DNA of 64,000 bases from Microbacterium sp. 3J1 (GTDB lineage: Bacteria > Actinomycetota > Actinomycetes > Actinomycetales > Microbacteriaceae), in NCBI RefSeq assembly GCF_001049495.1, contig NZ_CDWI01000014.1:186001-250000 (forward strand), in the 5' to 3' direction. Made by a program: the position numbers and the translations under genes. Position 1 is the first letter of the stretch. Every line of letters begins with the position of its first letter. Under the pieces are notes generated by a model. That model did not search any database. It was not told the origin of the DNA and saw only the letters and a list, made by a program, of their open reading frames with translations. Positions 39,564 through 50,313 of this stretch are shown one piece after another.

Positions 39564-40253
39564 TCAGGGCTTCGGGCGCACCGTGAGGTCGGTGAGGACC
39601 GCATCCTCCGGAAGATCGAGCGCCGTCAGTATCGTGGTCGCGACGGAATCCGCAGCGATGAAGCGATCCGGCTCATACGCTCGCCCCTCCTGCTGATGCA
39701 CGCGCTCCTGCATGGGAGTCGCGGTGCGCCCCGGATAGATCGACGTCACCCTGATCCCGTTCTCCCCCTCCTCCGCGCGCAGCGAATCGGCGAGGGCCTT
39801 GAGACCGTGCTTCGACGCTGCGTAGGCCGACCATCCCGCATGAGCGTGGAGGCCGGCGCCGGAGTTCACGAACACGACGTGACCGCGCGAGACACGCAAC
39901 AGCGGAAGCAGGAGTCGCGTCAGCTCGGCCGGGCCGACCAGATTCACGGCGAGCTGGTGCTCCCACAGGGTGGCGGGGATATCCGCCACCGGCCCGAGAT
40001 CGACCACGCCCGCGACATGGATGACGGAGTCGAGGCGCTCGGGGAGTGCCTGCTTCGACAACGCCCAGGAGAGCCGCCCCGGCTGCGCCAGGTCGCCCAC
40101 GATCGCGGAGGAGCCGGGAAGCGACTCGGCGATCGCACGAGCGCGCCCCGCGTCGCGCGCCAGCAGCACCACCTGATCACCTCGGCCGAGCAGGCGACGC
40201 GCGAGCGCCGCCCCGATGCCGGACCCGGCGCCGGTGATCAGATGCGCCGGCAT
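39564..40253 (-). CDS. Short-chain dehydrogenase/reductase
   Basis: The 229-residue SDR has the classical TGAGSGIG cofactor motif at residues 7-14, a variant of the NAG motif, catalytic Ser in VNSGAG, and YAASK for the Tyr-Lys pair. The length is typical. The substrate is unknown. It begins 1 nt after the rsfS stop, so it is co-transcribed with rsfS. Confidence 0.92.
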   Translation of the reverse strand: MPAHLITGAGSGIGAALARRLLGRGDQVVLLARDAGRARAIAESLPGSSAIVGDLAQPGRLSWALSKQALPERLDSVIHVAGVVDLGPVADIPATLWEHQLAVNLVGPAELTRLLLPLLRVSRGHVVFVNSGAGLHAHAGWSAYAASKHGLKALADSLRAEEGENGIRVTSIYPGRTATPMQERVHQQEGRAYEPDRFIAADSVATTILTALDLPEDAVLTDLTVRPKP

Positions 40254-40254
40254 G

Positions 40255-40635
40255 TCAGGAACGGTCGGCCGCGGGATCCGCGAGCTCGAACGGGACCACG
40301 GGGCAGTCCTTCCAGAGCCGCTCGAGGCCGTAGTACACGCGCTCCTCCTGGTGGAAGACGTGGACGATCAGGTCTCCGAAGTCGAGGAGCACCCAACGCG
40401 CTTCGGCACGCCCCTCTCGGCGCACGCGCTTGTGCCCGGCTTCGATGAGCCTGTCCTCGATCTCATCGGCGATCGCGGCGACGTTGCGCTCGCTGTTGCC
40501 CGTGACGAGGAGGAAGATGTCCACGAGCGGGAGGGGCTCGGAGACGTTGAGGGCGACGAGGTCCTCTCCGCCCTTCGAGACGGCGGCGTCTGCCGCGAGC
40601 TGCAGCATCTCTTCGGCGGTTTCAGGTGACTGCAT
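40255..40635 (-). CDS. rsfS: Ribosomal silencing factor RsfS
   Basis: RsfS binds L14 on the 50S subunit and blocks subunit joining when nutrients are low. The 126-residue protein matches the family: LVALNVSEPLPLVDIFLLVTG at its core and ARWVLLDFGDLIVHVFHQEER in the C-terminal half. The order nadD - disordered membrane protein - rsfS is normal in actinobacteria. Its ATG shares one base with the preceding stop. Confidence 0.95.
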   Translation of the reverse strand: MQSPETAEEMLQLAADAAVSKGGEDLVALNVSEPLPLVDIFLLVTGNSERNVAAIADEIEDRLIEAGHKRVRREGRAEARWVLLDFGDLIVHVFHQEERVYYGLERLWKDCPVVPFELADPAADRS

Positions 40636-41879
40636 CAGAACACATTCGTGGTGAAGGCGACGATCAGGGCAACGCCCAGCGCGAGCGCGAGACCACCCGC
40701 CACGATCGCGAGGATGAGCATGAGCTTGTTGCCCTTTTCGGGAGCCGGCGGTCGGATGACCTCACCGGCGGGCTTGATGGTGCTGACCGCGGCGCTTGCC
40801 GCGATCGGGGTCGGAGAGGATGCCGGCGGCAGCTCTCCGTCGATGAGGACGGAGTCGATGTCCTTGCCGTCCGTGGTCCCGTGAGCGTGGCCCTGGGAGC
40901 CGAGCCCCTTGGGGAGTTCGTACGACCCGGTGACGAGGATCTCTCCGGTGGAGGCGACCGGCCCCGACAGCGAGCCGTCGCCGGGAGAAGGATTGAAGAT
41001 CAGGGTGTTCGGGGCGAGGTGTTGGGAACCCGCCGAGTCGCCGGCCGTCAGCAGCTCGTCGAACGACGGCGTGAACGGCTGCGGCGCAGCCTCTGCGTCC
41101 TTCAGGACGCCTCGACCGAACGCCGAGCTGACGGTGGGACGTTCTGCGGAATCAGGATCGTCGGCGTCGACGGACTCGCCGCCGTCTGCGAGGAGGTCCT
41201 GCACGGGGGCGCCGCGCTCCTCCCCCTCGGGATCCACCTGCTCGAGCACGAGCGGCACCTCACCGGCGCTCTCGACGGTGGCGGACGCACTGACGGGCGT
41301 CGCGGCGACGTCCTCGTCGGCATCCGCGTCGTCGATGTCGTCAGCCGGCACTGCCGTCACGACCTCCGGCTCGATGACGATCTCGTCGGCGGAGGCCGGC
41401 GCCGGCGTCTCAGCCGGTGCGTCGCCCTCGGCACGCTCGTCCTGAGCCGATTCGGACCCGTCGTCGGATGAGTTCGGAGTGACGGGCGGGACCGCCGTGG
41501 GCGCGGTGTTCCCGCGCTCGCGTTCGCGCACCTGACGACGGGTCAGGGGCGTGTGCGCCCACTGCCCGGCAACGTCTGCTGCCGGGGCTGCAGCCGTCGG
41601 TGCCTCCTCCGCCGGCTCTTCGACAGTCGACTCGGGCTCGGGCTCGGGCTCGGGCTCGGACTCGGACTGGGGCTCGGGCTCGACGGCAGACGCGTCGGCG
41701 TCCGGCTCATCGACGACCGGCTCGGTCTCGGGTGCCGGTGACTGCGGTGGCGCCGCGGCCGCAGCCGCAGCGGCGGCCGCCTCTTCGGGCGTGATGACGG
41801 GGGTGGCCCCGGTCAACCTGATCTCACGCAGCTGCTTTCGCGTCAGCGGACCGTGCTCCTGCTGATCCGATGTACTCAT
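40635..41879 (-). CDS. Disordered acidic protein with C-terminal membrane anchor
   Basis: The 414-residue protein is mostly low-complexity Ala/Glu/Pro/Thr, including runs of Ala and [10 protein letters not shown]. It carries two copies of a short basic motif, PLTRKQLRE (near residue 11) and PLTRRQVRE (about 100 residues later). A single membrane helix ends the chain ([21 protein letters not shown]). Such nadD-rsfS spacer proteins are common in Microbacteriaceae and have no assigned function. It overlaps nadD by ATGA. Confidence 0.75.
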   Translation of the reverse strand: MSTSDQQEHGPLTRKQLREIRLTGATPVITPEEAAAAAAAAAAPPQSPAPETEPVVDEPDADASAVEPEPQSESEPEPEPEPESTVEEPAEEAPTAAAPAADVAGQWAHTPLTRRQVRERERGNTAPTAVPPVTPNSSDDGSESAQDERAEGDAPAETPAPASADEIVIEPEVVTAVPADDIDDADADEDVAATPVSASATVESAGEVPLVLEQVDPEGEERGAPVQDLLADGGESVDADDPDSAERPTVSSAFGRGVLKDAEAAPQPFTPSFDELLTAGDSAGSQHLAPNTLIFNPSPGDGSLSGPVASTGEILVTGSYELPKGLGSQGHAHGTTDGKDIDSVLIDGELPPASSPTPIAASAAVSTIKPAGEVIRPPAPEKGNKLMLILAIVAGGLALALGVALIVAFTTNVF

Positions 41880-42478
41880 GCCTTGCTCCGATACAGATGA
41901 TGCTTCGCGATGTACTGGACGACTCCGTCGGGAACGAGATACCAGACCGGCTCACCGTCGCGCACCCGCTCGCGGCACGCTGTCGACGAGATGGACAGCG
42001 CCGGCACCTCCAGCTGGCTGACGTCGTCGCTCGGGAGGCCGTCAGTGCTCAGGACGTGTCCTGGACGAGAGACCGCGACGAAGTGGGCCAGCTCCCACAG
42101 TTCATCATGGTCCCTCCAACTGAGAATTTGCGCTACAGCGTCGGCACCCGTGATGAAGAAGAGTTCGGCGTCGGGGCGATCCTTCTTGAGGTCGCGCAGG
42201 GTGTCGATCGTGTAGGTCGGGCCTTCGCGGTTGATGTCGACGCGGCTGACGGTGAACTGCGGATTCGATGCCGTGGCGATGACCGTCATCAGATACCGGT
42301 GTTCGCTCGACGTCACCTCGGACTTCTGCCACGGATGCCCGGTGGGGACGAAGACGACCTCGTCGAGATCGAAGGAGTGCGCGACCTCGCTGGCAGCGAC
42401 CAGGTGCCCGTGGTGGATCGGGTCGAAGGTACCGCCCATCACACCGATGCGCGTGGGACGCGAGGTCGTGTCGTTCAT
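41876..42478 (-). CDS. nadD: Nicotinate-nucleotide adenylyltransferase
   Basis: NadD makes deamido-NAD from nicotinate mononucleotide and ATP. The 200-residue enzyme has the nucleotidyltransferase signature [12 protein letters not shown] near residue 15 (HxGH) and the C-terminal ISSTACR (ISSTxxR). The motif [11 protein letters not shown] aligns with the substrate loop. The length and position are standard for the obgE-proBA-nadD-rsfS cluster. Confidence 0.96.
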   Translation of the reverse strand: MNDTTSRPTRIGVMGGTFDPIHHGHLVAASEVAHSFDLDEVVFVPTGHPWQKSEVTSSEHRYLMTVIATASNPQFTVSRVDINREGPTYTIDTLRDLKKDRPDAELFFITGADAVAQILSWRDHDELWELAHFVAVSRPGHVLSTDGLPSDDVSQLEVPALSISSTACRERVRDGEPVWYLVPDGVVQYIAKHHLYRSKA

Positions 42479-42484
42479 AGGGGC

Positions 42485-42709
42485 CTAGTGGCCGTGTCCC
42501 GCCTCGTGGCCGTCCTTGCCGTGCTTCGCGGCCCAGGCCTCGGCCTTGGCCGAGTGGCGGTTGGCGACGTTCTTGTACGACAGCGTCACCAGACCGAGGA
42601 ATGCGAACACGATCGCCGCGATGACCCCGAAGATCAGCGTCTCGAGCGCGACGTTGCCATGGTGCTCGGTCTCGGCGGCGGCCATCGCGATCTGTGCGAC
42701 GAGGTTCAT
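42485..42709 (-). CDS. Small His-rich membrane protein, function unknown
   Basis: The 74-residue protein has one membrane helix (about residues 24-46) and a basic tail ending in KHGKDGHEAGHGH, a His-rich end that could bind metal. A ribosome site GGAGTCAGG precedes the ATG, and a possible own -10 (TAGACT, 42767-42772 on the minus strand) lies about 57 nt upstream. It sits between proA and nadD, a position often taken by a small hypothetical protein in actinobacteria. Confidence 0.7.
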   Translation of the reverse strand: MNLVAQIAMAAAETEHHGNVALETLIFGVIAAIVFAFLGLVTLSYKNVANRHSAKAEAWAAKHGKDGHEAGHGH

Positions 42710-42776
42710 CCTGACTCCGTTTCGTGGCTGACGGTGAGCGACACCTGAGGCGTCACAGCGCCACCCAGTCTAGCCC

Positions 42777-44030
42777 TCAGCCGCGTGTCTGCCCCGCTCC
42801 ACGCGCCAGCCATTTCGTGCTCGTCAGCTCCGGGAGCCCCATCGGGCCCCTGGCGTGGAGCTTCTGCGTCGAGATGCCGACCTCGGCGCCGAACCCGAAC
42901 TCGCCCCCGTCGGTGAAGCGAGTCGACGCGTTGGCCATCACCACGGCCGAATCCACCTCGGCCAGGAACCTCTCGGCGTTGCGCGAATCGGTCGTGATGA
43001 TGGACTCGGTGTGTCCGGTGCTGTACCGCCGTATGTGGCTGAGTGCGTCGTCGAGCGTGTCGACGACCTTCATCGCGATGTCGAGACTGGAGTACTCGGT
43101 CTCCCAGTCCTCCTCCGTCGCGGGGATGACGTTGGACACGAGACCCGCGACCATGTCGTCCCCGTGGATCGCCACACCCTCGCTCTGGAGCGCGCTGGCG
43201 ACGAGCGGGACGAGGCGAGGTGCCGCCTGACGGAGGACGAGGACGGTCTCGACGGCGTTGCACACACTCGGCCGCTGCACCTTCGCGTTCACCACGATGT
43301 CGCGTGCCCAGTCGTCGGGCGCGCTCTCGTCGAGGACGATGTGCACGTTGCCCGCACCGGTCTCGATGACCGGGACCGTGGACTCCGTCACGACGGTCTC
43401 GATCAGCCCCGCACTCCCCCGCGGCACGAGCACATCGATGAATCCGCGACCGTGCATCATCGCCCTCGCGCCGTCGCGTCCGAAATCGTCGACGGTCTGG
43501 ACGGCCTCGGGGGTGATGCCGACGCCGTGCAGCGCGTCGCGCATGATCTCGACGAGCACGGAGTTCGAGGCCTGAGCGGCACTCCCGCCGCGCAGCACCA
43601 CGGCGTTGCCCGATCGGAGGGCGAGCGCGGCGATGTCGACCGTCACATTGGGTCGTGCCTCGTAGATCGCCCCGACGACACCGAACGGGACGCGGACCTG
43701 CTCGAGAGCCACGCCGTTCGGCATCCGATGTCCGCCCACGACGCGGCCCACCGGGTCGGGCAGGGCGGCGACGAGCCGGACCGCTGCCGCCAGCGCAGCC
43801 ACCCGCTTCTCATCGAGGCGCAGGCGGTCGATCAGCGAATCGCCGATGCCGTCGGCGCGACCGCGCTCGATGTCGCGCCCGTTGGCCTCGATGATGCGCT
43901 GGGCGTTCAGCTCGAGCGCTGCGGCGATGGCTTCGAGCGCACGATCCTTCTCGTCGCTCGTGAGGGCGGCGGTGGCGCGAGACGCCTCCTTGGCGCGCTC
44001 CAGGCGCAGCTCCGGGGTCTGGTCGGTCAT
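42777..44030 (-). CDS. proA: Glutamate-5-semialdehyde dehydrogenase (gamma-glutamyl phosphate reductase)
   Basis: ProA reduces gamma-glutamyl phosphate with NADPH, the second step of proline synthesis. The 417-residue enzyme shows the cofactor region LRSGNAVVLRGGSAA and the catalytic Cys in KVQRPSVCNAVET. It follows proB by 9 nt. A TAGACT ends exactly 6 nt before its ATG and overlaps the proB stop codon, so it may also be made from a leaderless transcript of its own. Confidence 0.96.
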   Translation of the reverse strand: MTDQTPELRLERAKEASRATAALTSDEKDRALEAIAAALELNAQRIIEANGRDIERGRADGIGDSLIDRLRLDEKRVAALAAAVRLVAALPDPVGRVVGGHRMPNGVALEQVRVPFGVVGAIYEARPNVTVDIAALALRSGNAVVLRGGSAAQASNSVLVEIMRDALHGVGITPEAVQTVDDFGRDGARAMMHGRGFIDVLVPRGSAGLIETVVTESTVPVIETGAGNVHIVLDESAPDDWARDIVVNAKVQRPSVCNAVETVLVLRQAAPRLVPLVASALQSEGVAIHGDDMVAGLVSNVIPATEEDWETEYSSLDIAMKVVDTLDDALSHIRRYSTGHTESIITTDSRNAERFLAEVDSAVVMANASTRFTDGGEFGFGAEVGISTQKLHARGPMGLPELTSTKWLARGAGQTRG

Positions 44031-44039
44031 CCGCCCAGT

Positions 44040-46336
<2,297 letters not shown>

Positions 46337-46381
46337 TCAGAAAAGTGTTCGGCCTGAACGGGAGTTCGGCCTAAAAGCAGA

Positions 46382-46411
46382 GTTCGGGACGGGCCGAAGC
46401 CCGCCCCGAAC
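46382..46411 (-). terminator. Hairpin between rpmA and obgE
   Basis: In the transcript the stem GTTCGGGGCGGGC / GCCCGTCCCGAAC (one G-U pair) closes on a TTCG tetraloop and is followed a few bases later by CTTTTA. It probably ends most rplU-rpmA transcripts and lets only a fraction read into obgE. Confidence 0.82.
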
Positions 46412-46435
46412 AGGATGCCTACTGTCGCGCTGTGA

Positions 46436-46693
46436 TCACTCAGCAGCGGCGACGATGTTGACGACCTTGCGGCCGCCCTTCGCGCCGAACTGGACCGCGC
46501 CGGCGGCCAGTGCGAACAGCGTGTCGTCGCCACCACGGCCGACGTTCACGCCGGGGTGGAAGTGCGTGCCGCGCTGACGGACGATGATCTCGCCGGCGAG
46601 AACCTGCTGTCCACCGAAGCGCTTGACGCCAAGTCGCTGAGCGTTGGAGTCACGACCGTTACGGGTGGAGCTTGCGCCCTTTTTGTGTGCCAT
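46436..46693 (-). CDS. rpmA: 50S ribosomal protein L27
   Basis: L27 lies near the peptidyl transferase centre. The 85-residue protein starts [20 protein letters not shown] and shows [12 protein letters not shown], both family signatures. It is 18 nt downstream of rplU. Its N-terminus has no cleavable extension of the Firmicutes type. Confidence 0.97.
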   Translation of the reverse strand: MAHKKGASSTRNGRDSNAQRLGVKRFGGQQVLAGEIIVRQRGTHFHPGVNVGRGGDDTLFALAAGAVQFGAKGGRKVVNIVAAAE

Positions 46694-46711
46694 GTCCTGG
46701 TCTCCTCGGTC

Positions 46712-47020
46712 TTACTTGATGCCGGTGATCTTGACGCGCGTGAGCTCCTGGCGGTGGCCCTGACGCTTCTTGTAACCGGTCTTGTTCTTGTACTTCTGGA
46801 TGATGATCTTCGGGCCGCGGAGGTTGCCGATGACCTCTGCGGTGACCTTGACCTTCGCGAGCGAGTCAGCGTCGGTGGTCACCGTGGCGCCGTCGACGAG
46901 CAGCACGGCGGCCAGCTCGATCTTCTCGCCCTGGGCAGCCTTGACACGGTCGAGCTGAACGATCGTGCCGACCTCGACCTTCTCCTGCCGCCCACCGGCG
47001 CGCACTACTGCGTAAACCAC
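46712..47020 (-). CDS. rplU: 50S ribosomal protein L21
   Basis: L21 is a 23S rRNA-binding protein. The 102-residue product starts at GTG ([19 protein letters not shown]) and carries the [20 protein letters not shown] tail region. AGG lies about 8 nt upstream. An out-of-frame ATG 5 nt before the GTG opens a six-codon frame across the start, an odd arrangement. The gene has a good promoter and a structured leader of about 138 nt. Confidence 0.97.
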   Translation of the reverse strand: MVYAVVRAGGRQEKVEVGTIVQLDRVKAAQGEKIELAAVLLVDGATVTTDADSLAKVKVTAEVIGNLRGPKIIIQKYKNKTGYKKRQGHRQELTRVKITGIK

Positions 47021-47039
47021 TTCATACCTGTTTCGTTGG

Positions 47040-47114
47040 GGAGCTCGCGGCTCCGAGATCTCACGGGAAGACTGTTGCTTGCATGCGTCGCGGGGCGACG
47101 GGCACGAATGCAAG
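47040..47114 (-). promoter_or_regulatory. Structured 5' leader of rplU-rpmA
   Basis: Two elements are seen in the transcript. The first (47114-47078) is a nested stem: CTTGCAT pairs with ATGCAAG at the base and CGTCGC pairs with GCGACG around a CCC loop at the tip. The second (47054-47040) is GGAGC/GCTCC with a 5-nt loop, 20 nt before the start. The layout resembles ribosomal-protein autoregulatory leaders, but I do not recognise a described family. Confidence 0.6.
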
Positions 47115-47164
47115 ACTCTCCGCATCGACCGTCGAGGAAGACGCGGCATACGCACCAAGGGACT

Positions 47165-47193
47165 ACTTTACCGGATGCGGGACGGTGTCGCAA
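47165..47193 (-). promoter_or_regulatory. Promoter of rplU-rpmA
   Basis: On the minus strand, -35 TTGCGA (47193-47188) and -10 TAAAGT (47170-47165) are separated by exactly 17 bp. This is the best sigma-70-type promoter in the window after that at 63865. Transcription should start near 47158. Confidence 0.72.
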
Positions 47194-47219
47194 AACGCGC
47201 TCGGTGGCGTGTCCGGTCA

Positions 47220-47225
47220 TAGGCT
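47220..47225 (+). promoter_or_regulatory. -10 element of the DUF4031 gene (leaderless)
   Basis: TAGGCT ends exactly 6 nt before the GTG at 47232. It is back to back with the rplU promoter. Confidence 0.5.
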
Positions 47226-47231
47226 GTCGAG

Positions 47232-47498
47232 GTGACCGTACTCGTCGACGACCCCCGCTGGCCCGCGCACGGACGACTGTGGGCTCATCTCGTCAGCGAC
47301 GACAGTCTCGACGAGCTGCACGCCTTCGCGCGCAGGCTCGACGTACCGGCTCGCGCCTTCGACCTCGACCACTACGACGTGCCGGAGGAGATGATCCCCC
47401 GGCTCGTCGCCGCCGGCGCTCAGCCCGTCGGCGGCAAGGAGCTCGTCCGCAGGCTCATCGCCTCAGGCCTCAGAGTCCCCGCTCGCGACCGGCGCTGA
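47232..47498 (+). CDS. DUF4031 domain protein
   Basis: The 88-residue protein starts at GTG with VTVLVDDPRWPAHGRLWAHL and contains DSLDELHAFARRL and YDVPEEMIPRLVAAGA, the DUF4031 pattern common in actinobacteria. Function is unknown. Its last 36 bp overlap the 3' end of the convergent rne gene. The start is likely leaderless. Confidence 0.82.
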   Translation: MTVLVDDPRWPAHGRLWAHLVSDDSLDELHAFARRLDVPARAFDLDHYDVPEEMIPRLVAAGAQPVGGKELVRRLIASGLRVPARDRR

Positions 47499-50030
47499 CG
47501 GCTCGGAGTTCACCGACACCGGCGTGCCGGTGAGTGCGGCCGTCGACACGCGACGGCGACCGCGGCCCTGACCGGGCGCCTTCGGCTCGGGCAGCGCGTC
47601 GAGCACGGAGTCGAGCAGCTGCTCGGCCGGCGACTTCGGGCTCTTGCGGTCCGAACCGCGCTTCTTCCGCGGCTTCTTCGGGCGCTCCTGGCCGGCGGCC
47701 GGAGCCTCGACCGGCTCGGCGGCCGGCGCCGCGGCATCCGCTGCGACCTCGCCGTTCGGCACGAGCGTCGACTTGGCGATCTGAGCCAGGGCCGACTTGG
47801 CCCCCTCGGGGATGCTGTGCGTCGTGCCCGTCGCGAGAGCAGGGCTCTGGTTCTGCCCGTTCCCGCCGCGCTGACGCCGGTTCGAGGAGCCGTTGCCGTT
47901 GCCGTTGCCGTTGTTGCTCGAGTTGACCCGGTGCTTCACGACCGGGTCGTGGTGGACGATGACGCCACGACCGGCGCACACCTCGCACGCCTCGCTGAAC
48001 GTCTCGAGGAGACCGAGGCCGAGCTTCTTGCGGGTCATCTGCACGAGCCCCAGAGAGGTCACCTCGGCGACCTGGTGCTTCGTCCGGTCGCGGCTGAGGC
48101 ATTCGATGAGGCGCCGCAGCACGAGATCGCGGTTCGACTCGAGCACCATGTCGATGAAGTCCACCACGATGATGCCGCCGATGTCGCGCAGTCGCAGCTG
48201 GCGGACGATCTCCTCAGCGGCTTCCAGGTTGTTCTTGGTGACGGTCTCCTCGAGGTTTCCCCCCGAGCCCACGAACTTGCCCGTGTTGACGTCGACGACA
48301 GTCATGGCCTCGGTGCGATCGATCACCAGCGAGCCGCCGGAAGGGAGCCAGACCTTGCGGTCCAGCGCCTTCTCGATCTGCTCGGTGATGCGGAACGCGT
48401 CGAACGGGTCGGTCTCGTCCTCGTACGCCTCGACGCGCTCCAGGAGGTCGGGGGCGACGCTCTCGAGGTACGCGCGGATGGTGCTCTGCGCGTCCTCGCC
48501 CTGGATCAGCATCTTGGTGAAGTCCTCGTTGAAGACGTCACGCACGATCTTCACCAGGAGGTCGGGCTCGGCGTGCAACAGCGACGGCGCCTGCTGGTTC
48601 TCGACCTGCGTGCGGATGTGCTCCCACTGCATGGTCAGACGCTGCACGTCGCGCGTCAGCTGGTCCTCGGTGGCGCCCTCGGCCGCGGTACGGACGATCA
48701 CGCCGGACGACTCCGGCAGGACCTCCTTGAGGATGCGCTTGAGGCGCGCCCGCTCGTTGTCGGGAAGCTTGCGGCTGATGCCGTTCATGGATCCGCCGGG
48801 CACGTACACGAGGTAGCGACCCGGGAGCGAGATCTGGCTGGTGAGCCGGGCGCCCTTGTGTCCGACCGGGTCTTTCGTCACCTGCACGAGGACGCGGTCG
48901 CCGGCCTTGAGCGCCAGCTCGATGCGGCGCGGCTGGTTGCCGGTCTCCACACCGTCCCAGTCGACCTCACCGGAGTACAGGACGGCGTTGCGACCGCGAC
49001 CGATGTCGACGAACGCGGCCTCCATGCTGGGCAGCACGTTCTGGACACGTCCGAGATACACGTTGCCGATGAGCGACGCATCCTGATTGCGAGCGACGTA
49101 GTGCTCCACGAGCACGCCGTCCTCGAGGACGCCGATCTGCGTGCGGCCGTTCTTCGAGCGCACGACCATCTTGCGGTCGACCGATTCGCGGCGCGCGAGG
49201 AACTCGGCCTCGGTGACGACCGGGCGGCGACGTCCGGCATCGCGTCCGTCGCGGCGACGCTGCTTCTTCGCCTCGAGGCGTGTCGAGCCCTTGATGGCCT
49301 TGGGCTCGGTGATGTACTCGACAACCCGCTGACGGGGCTGGCGCGGCTCGTCCCGCTGATCCCGCTGGTCGCGCTGGTCGCGCGGGTCTGCGTCGTCGGA
49401 CCCTCCACGGCGACGACGACCACGACGACCGGATGCAGGCTCCTCCGGCTCGCGATCCGCGATGCGGTCGAAGATGCGCTCGCGTCCGGGGCGCGCCGGG
49501 AGCGGGACGACCTCGGGCGCGTAGAAGTGCAGCTGCGTGGAGACCTGCGAGACGAACACCTCGGGAAGCAGTCCCAGGCTGACCGCGGTCACCGGCGCCG
49601 AAGACGCGTCGGCGGCGGGCTTCTCGGCCGCAACGGGCTCTTCCGCAGCAACGGGCTCTTCCGCAGCAACGGGCTCTTCCGCAGCAACGGGCTCTTCCGC
49701 AGCAACGGGCTCTTCCGCAGCAACGGGCTCTTCCGCAGCAACGGGCTCTTCTGCAGCAGCGGGCTCCTCGGCGGCAGGCTGGTCCGCAGCAGCGGGCTCC
49801 TCCGCAGTCGCAGGCTCCTCGGCGGCAGGCTCCTCGGACGTCGGCTGCTCCGATGTCTCCTCGGCAGCGGGGTCGGCGGTGGAACCCGTCTCCGTGGGGG
49901 TCGCCTCGGCGTCGGGGGCGTCGGCTGCGCCGTCGCCTTCCGGAGCGTCGGCGACTACTCCCGCGGGTGCGTCAGCATCCGCAGAGAAGTCGAGGGTAGG
50001 GGCGTCGTAGTCATTGTTCTCATCGGCCAT
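47463..50030 (-). CDS. rne: Ribonuclease E/G family protein
   Basis: This is the main single-strand-specific endoribonuclease of rRNA and mRNA processing. The 855-residue protein has an N-terminal acidic, repeat-rich extension (about 1-150), a basic region, an S1 RNA-binding domain (about 310-390), the catalytic domain with VDVNTGKF and FIDMV (metal-binding Asp residues), a Zn-link CEVCAGRG, and a C-terminal disordered tail. The long N-terminal extension is the actinobacterial form. Seven 18-bp tandem repeats lie in it. Two hairpins lie in its 5' leader. Confidence 0.94.
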   Translation of the reverse strand: MADENNDYDAPTLDFSADADAPAGVVADAPEGDGAADAPDAEATPTETGSTADPAAEETSEQPTSEEPAAEEPATAEEPAAADQPAAEEPAAAEEPVAAEEPVAAEEPVAAEEPVAAEEPVAAEEPVAAEEPVAAEKPAADASSAPVTAVSLGLLPEVFVSQVSTQLHFYAPEVVPLPARPGRERIFDRIADREPEEPASGRRGRRRRGGSDDADPRDQRDQRDQRDEPRQPRQRVVEYITEPKAIKGSTRLEAKKQRRRDGRDAGRRRPVVTEAEFLARRESVDRKMVVRSKNGRTQIGVLEDGVLVEHYVARNQDASLIGNVYLGRVQNVLPSMEAAFVDIGRGRNAVLYSGEVDWDGVETGNQPRRIELALKAGDRVLVQVTKDPVGHKGARLTSQISLPGRYLVYVPGGSMNGISRKLPDNERARLKRILKEVLPESSGVIVRTAAEGATEDQLTRDVQRLTMQWEHIRTQVENQQAPSLLHAEPDLLVKIVRDVFNEDFTKMLIQGEDAQSTIRAYLESVAPDLLERVEAYEDETDPFDAFRITEQIEKALDRKVWLPSGGSLVIDRTEAMTVVDVNTGKFVGSGGNLEETVTKNNLEAAEEIVRQLRLRDIGGIIVVDFIDMVLESNRDLVLRRLIECLSRDRTKHQVAEVTSLGLVQMTRKKLGLGLLETFSEACEVCAGRGVIVHHDPVVKHRVNSSNNGNGNGNGSSNRRQRGGNGQNQSPALATGTTHSIPEGAKSALAQIAKSTLVPNGEVAADAAAPAAEPVEAPAAGQERPKKPRKKRGSDRKSPKSPAEQLLDSVLDALPEPKAPGQGRGRRRVSTAALTGTPVSVNSEPSAPVASGDSEA
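49631..49756. repeat. Seven 18-bp tandem repeats in the rne N-terminal region
   Basis: The unit CAACGGGCTCTTCCGCAG is repeated seven times; six copies are perfect and the last has one C-to-T change. It is in frame and encodes EEPVAA seven times in the disordered extension. Identity at DNA level suggests recent slippage, so copy number may vary among strains. Confidence 0.95.
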
Positions 50031-50047
50031 CTCTGGCGTACTCCTCG

Positions 50048-50098
50048 CGCGGACACTGCGTGTTCCGCGAAATCTCGTGCGGCACCCGCGGGTGCCGC
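50048..50098 (-). promoter_or_regulatory. Two hairpins in the rne 5' leader
   Basis: A perfect 20-bp palindrome (50079-50098, GCGGCACCC mirrored) lies about 50 nt before the start. A second stem (50048-50069, CGCGGA/TCCGCG plus CAC/GTG with one bulge) ends a few bases before the GAGGAG ribosome site. Such structures could be cleavage sites for the enzyme itself, as in the known feedback control of E. coli rne. The rest of the 283-nt gap to the VKOR gene shows no firm feature beyond a GATAAT 6 nt before the VKOR ATG. Confidence 0.55.
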
Positions 50099-50313
50099 GA
50101 ACTCACTCGGTGTGCGACCGGCTCTGGGCTCTGGTCACGTGGGGCATACGGCCCCGAAGTCTGCGGCGATGCGAGACACGACCGGGTCGTGCGGTGCATC
50201 ACAGGTCATTATCGCACCAAGTGCGCCGGATCGCGGCATCCCCACGATCCCGTCTCGATTTTCCCCGGAGCGGCTCACGCCCGGCGCATAGAGATCGCTG
50301 GGATAATCCACAC

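Noticed and set aside
49631..49756. Possible CRISPR array
   Set aside because: The 18-bp units are directly adjacent with no spacers and lie in frame inside rne.
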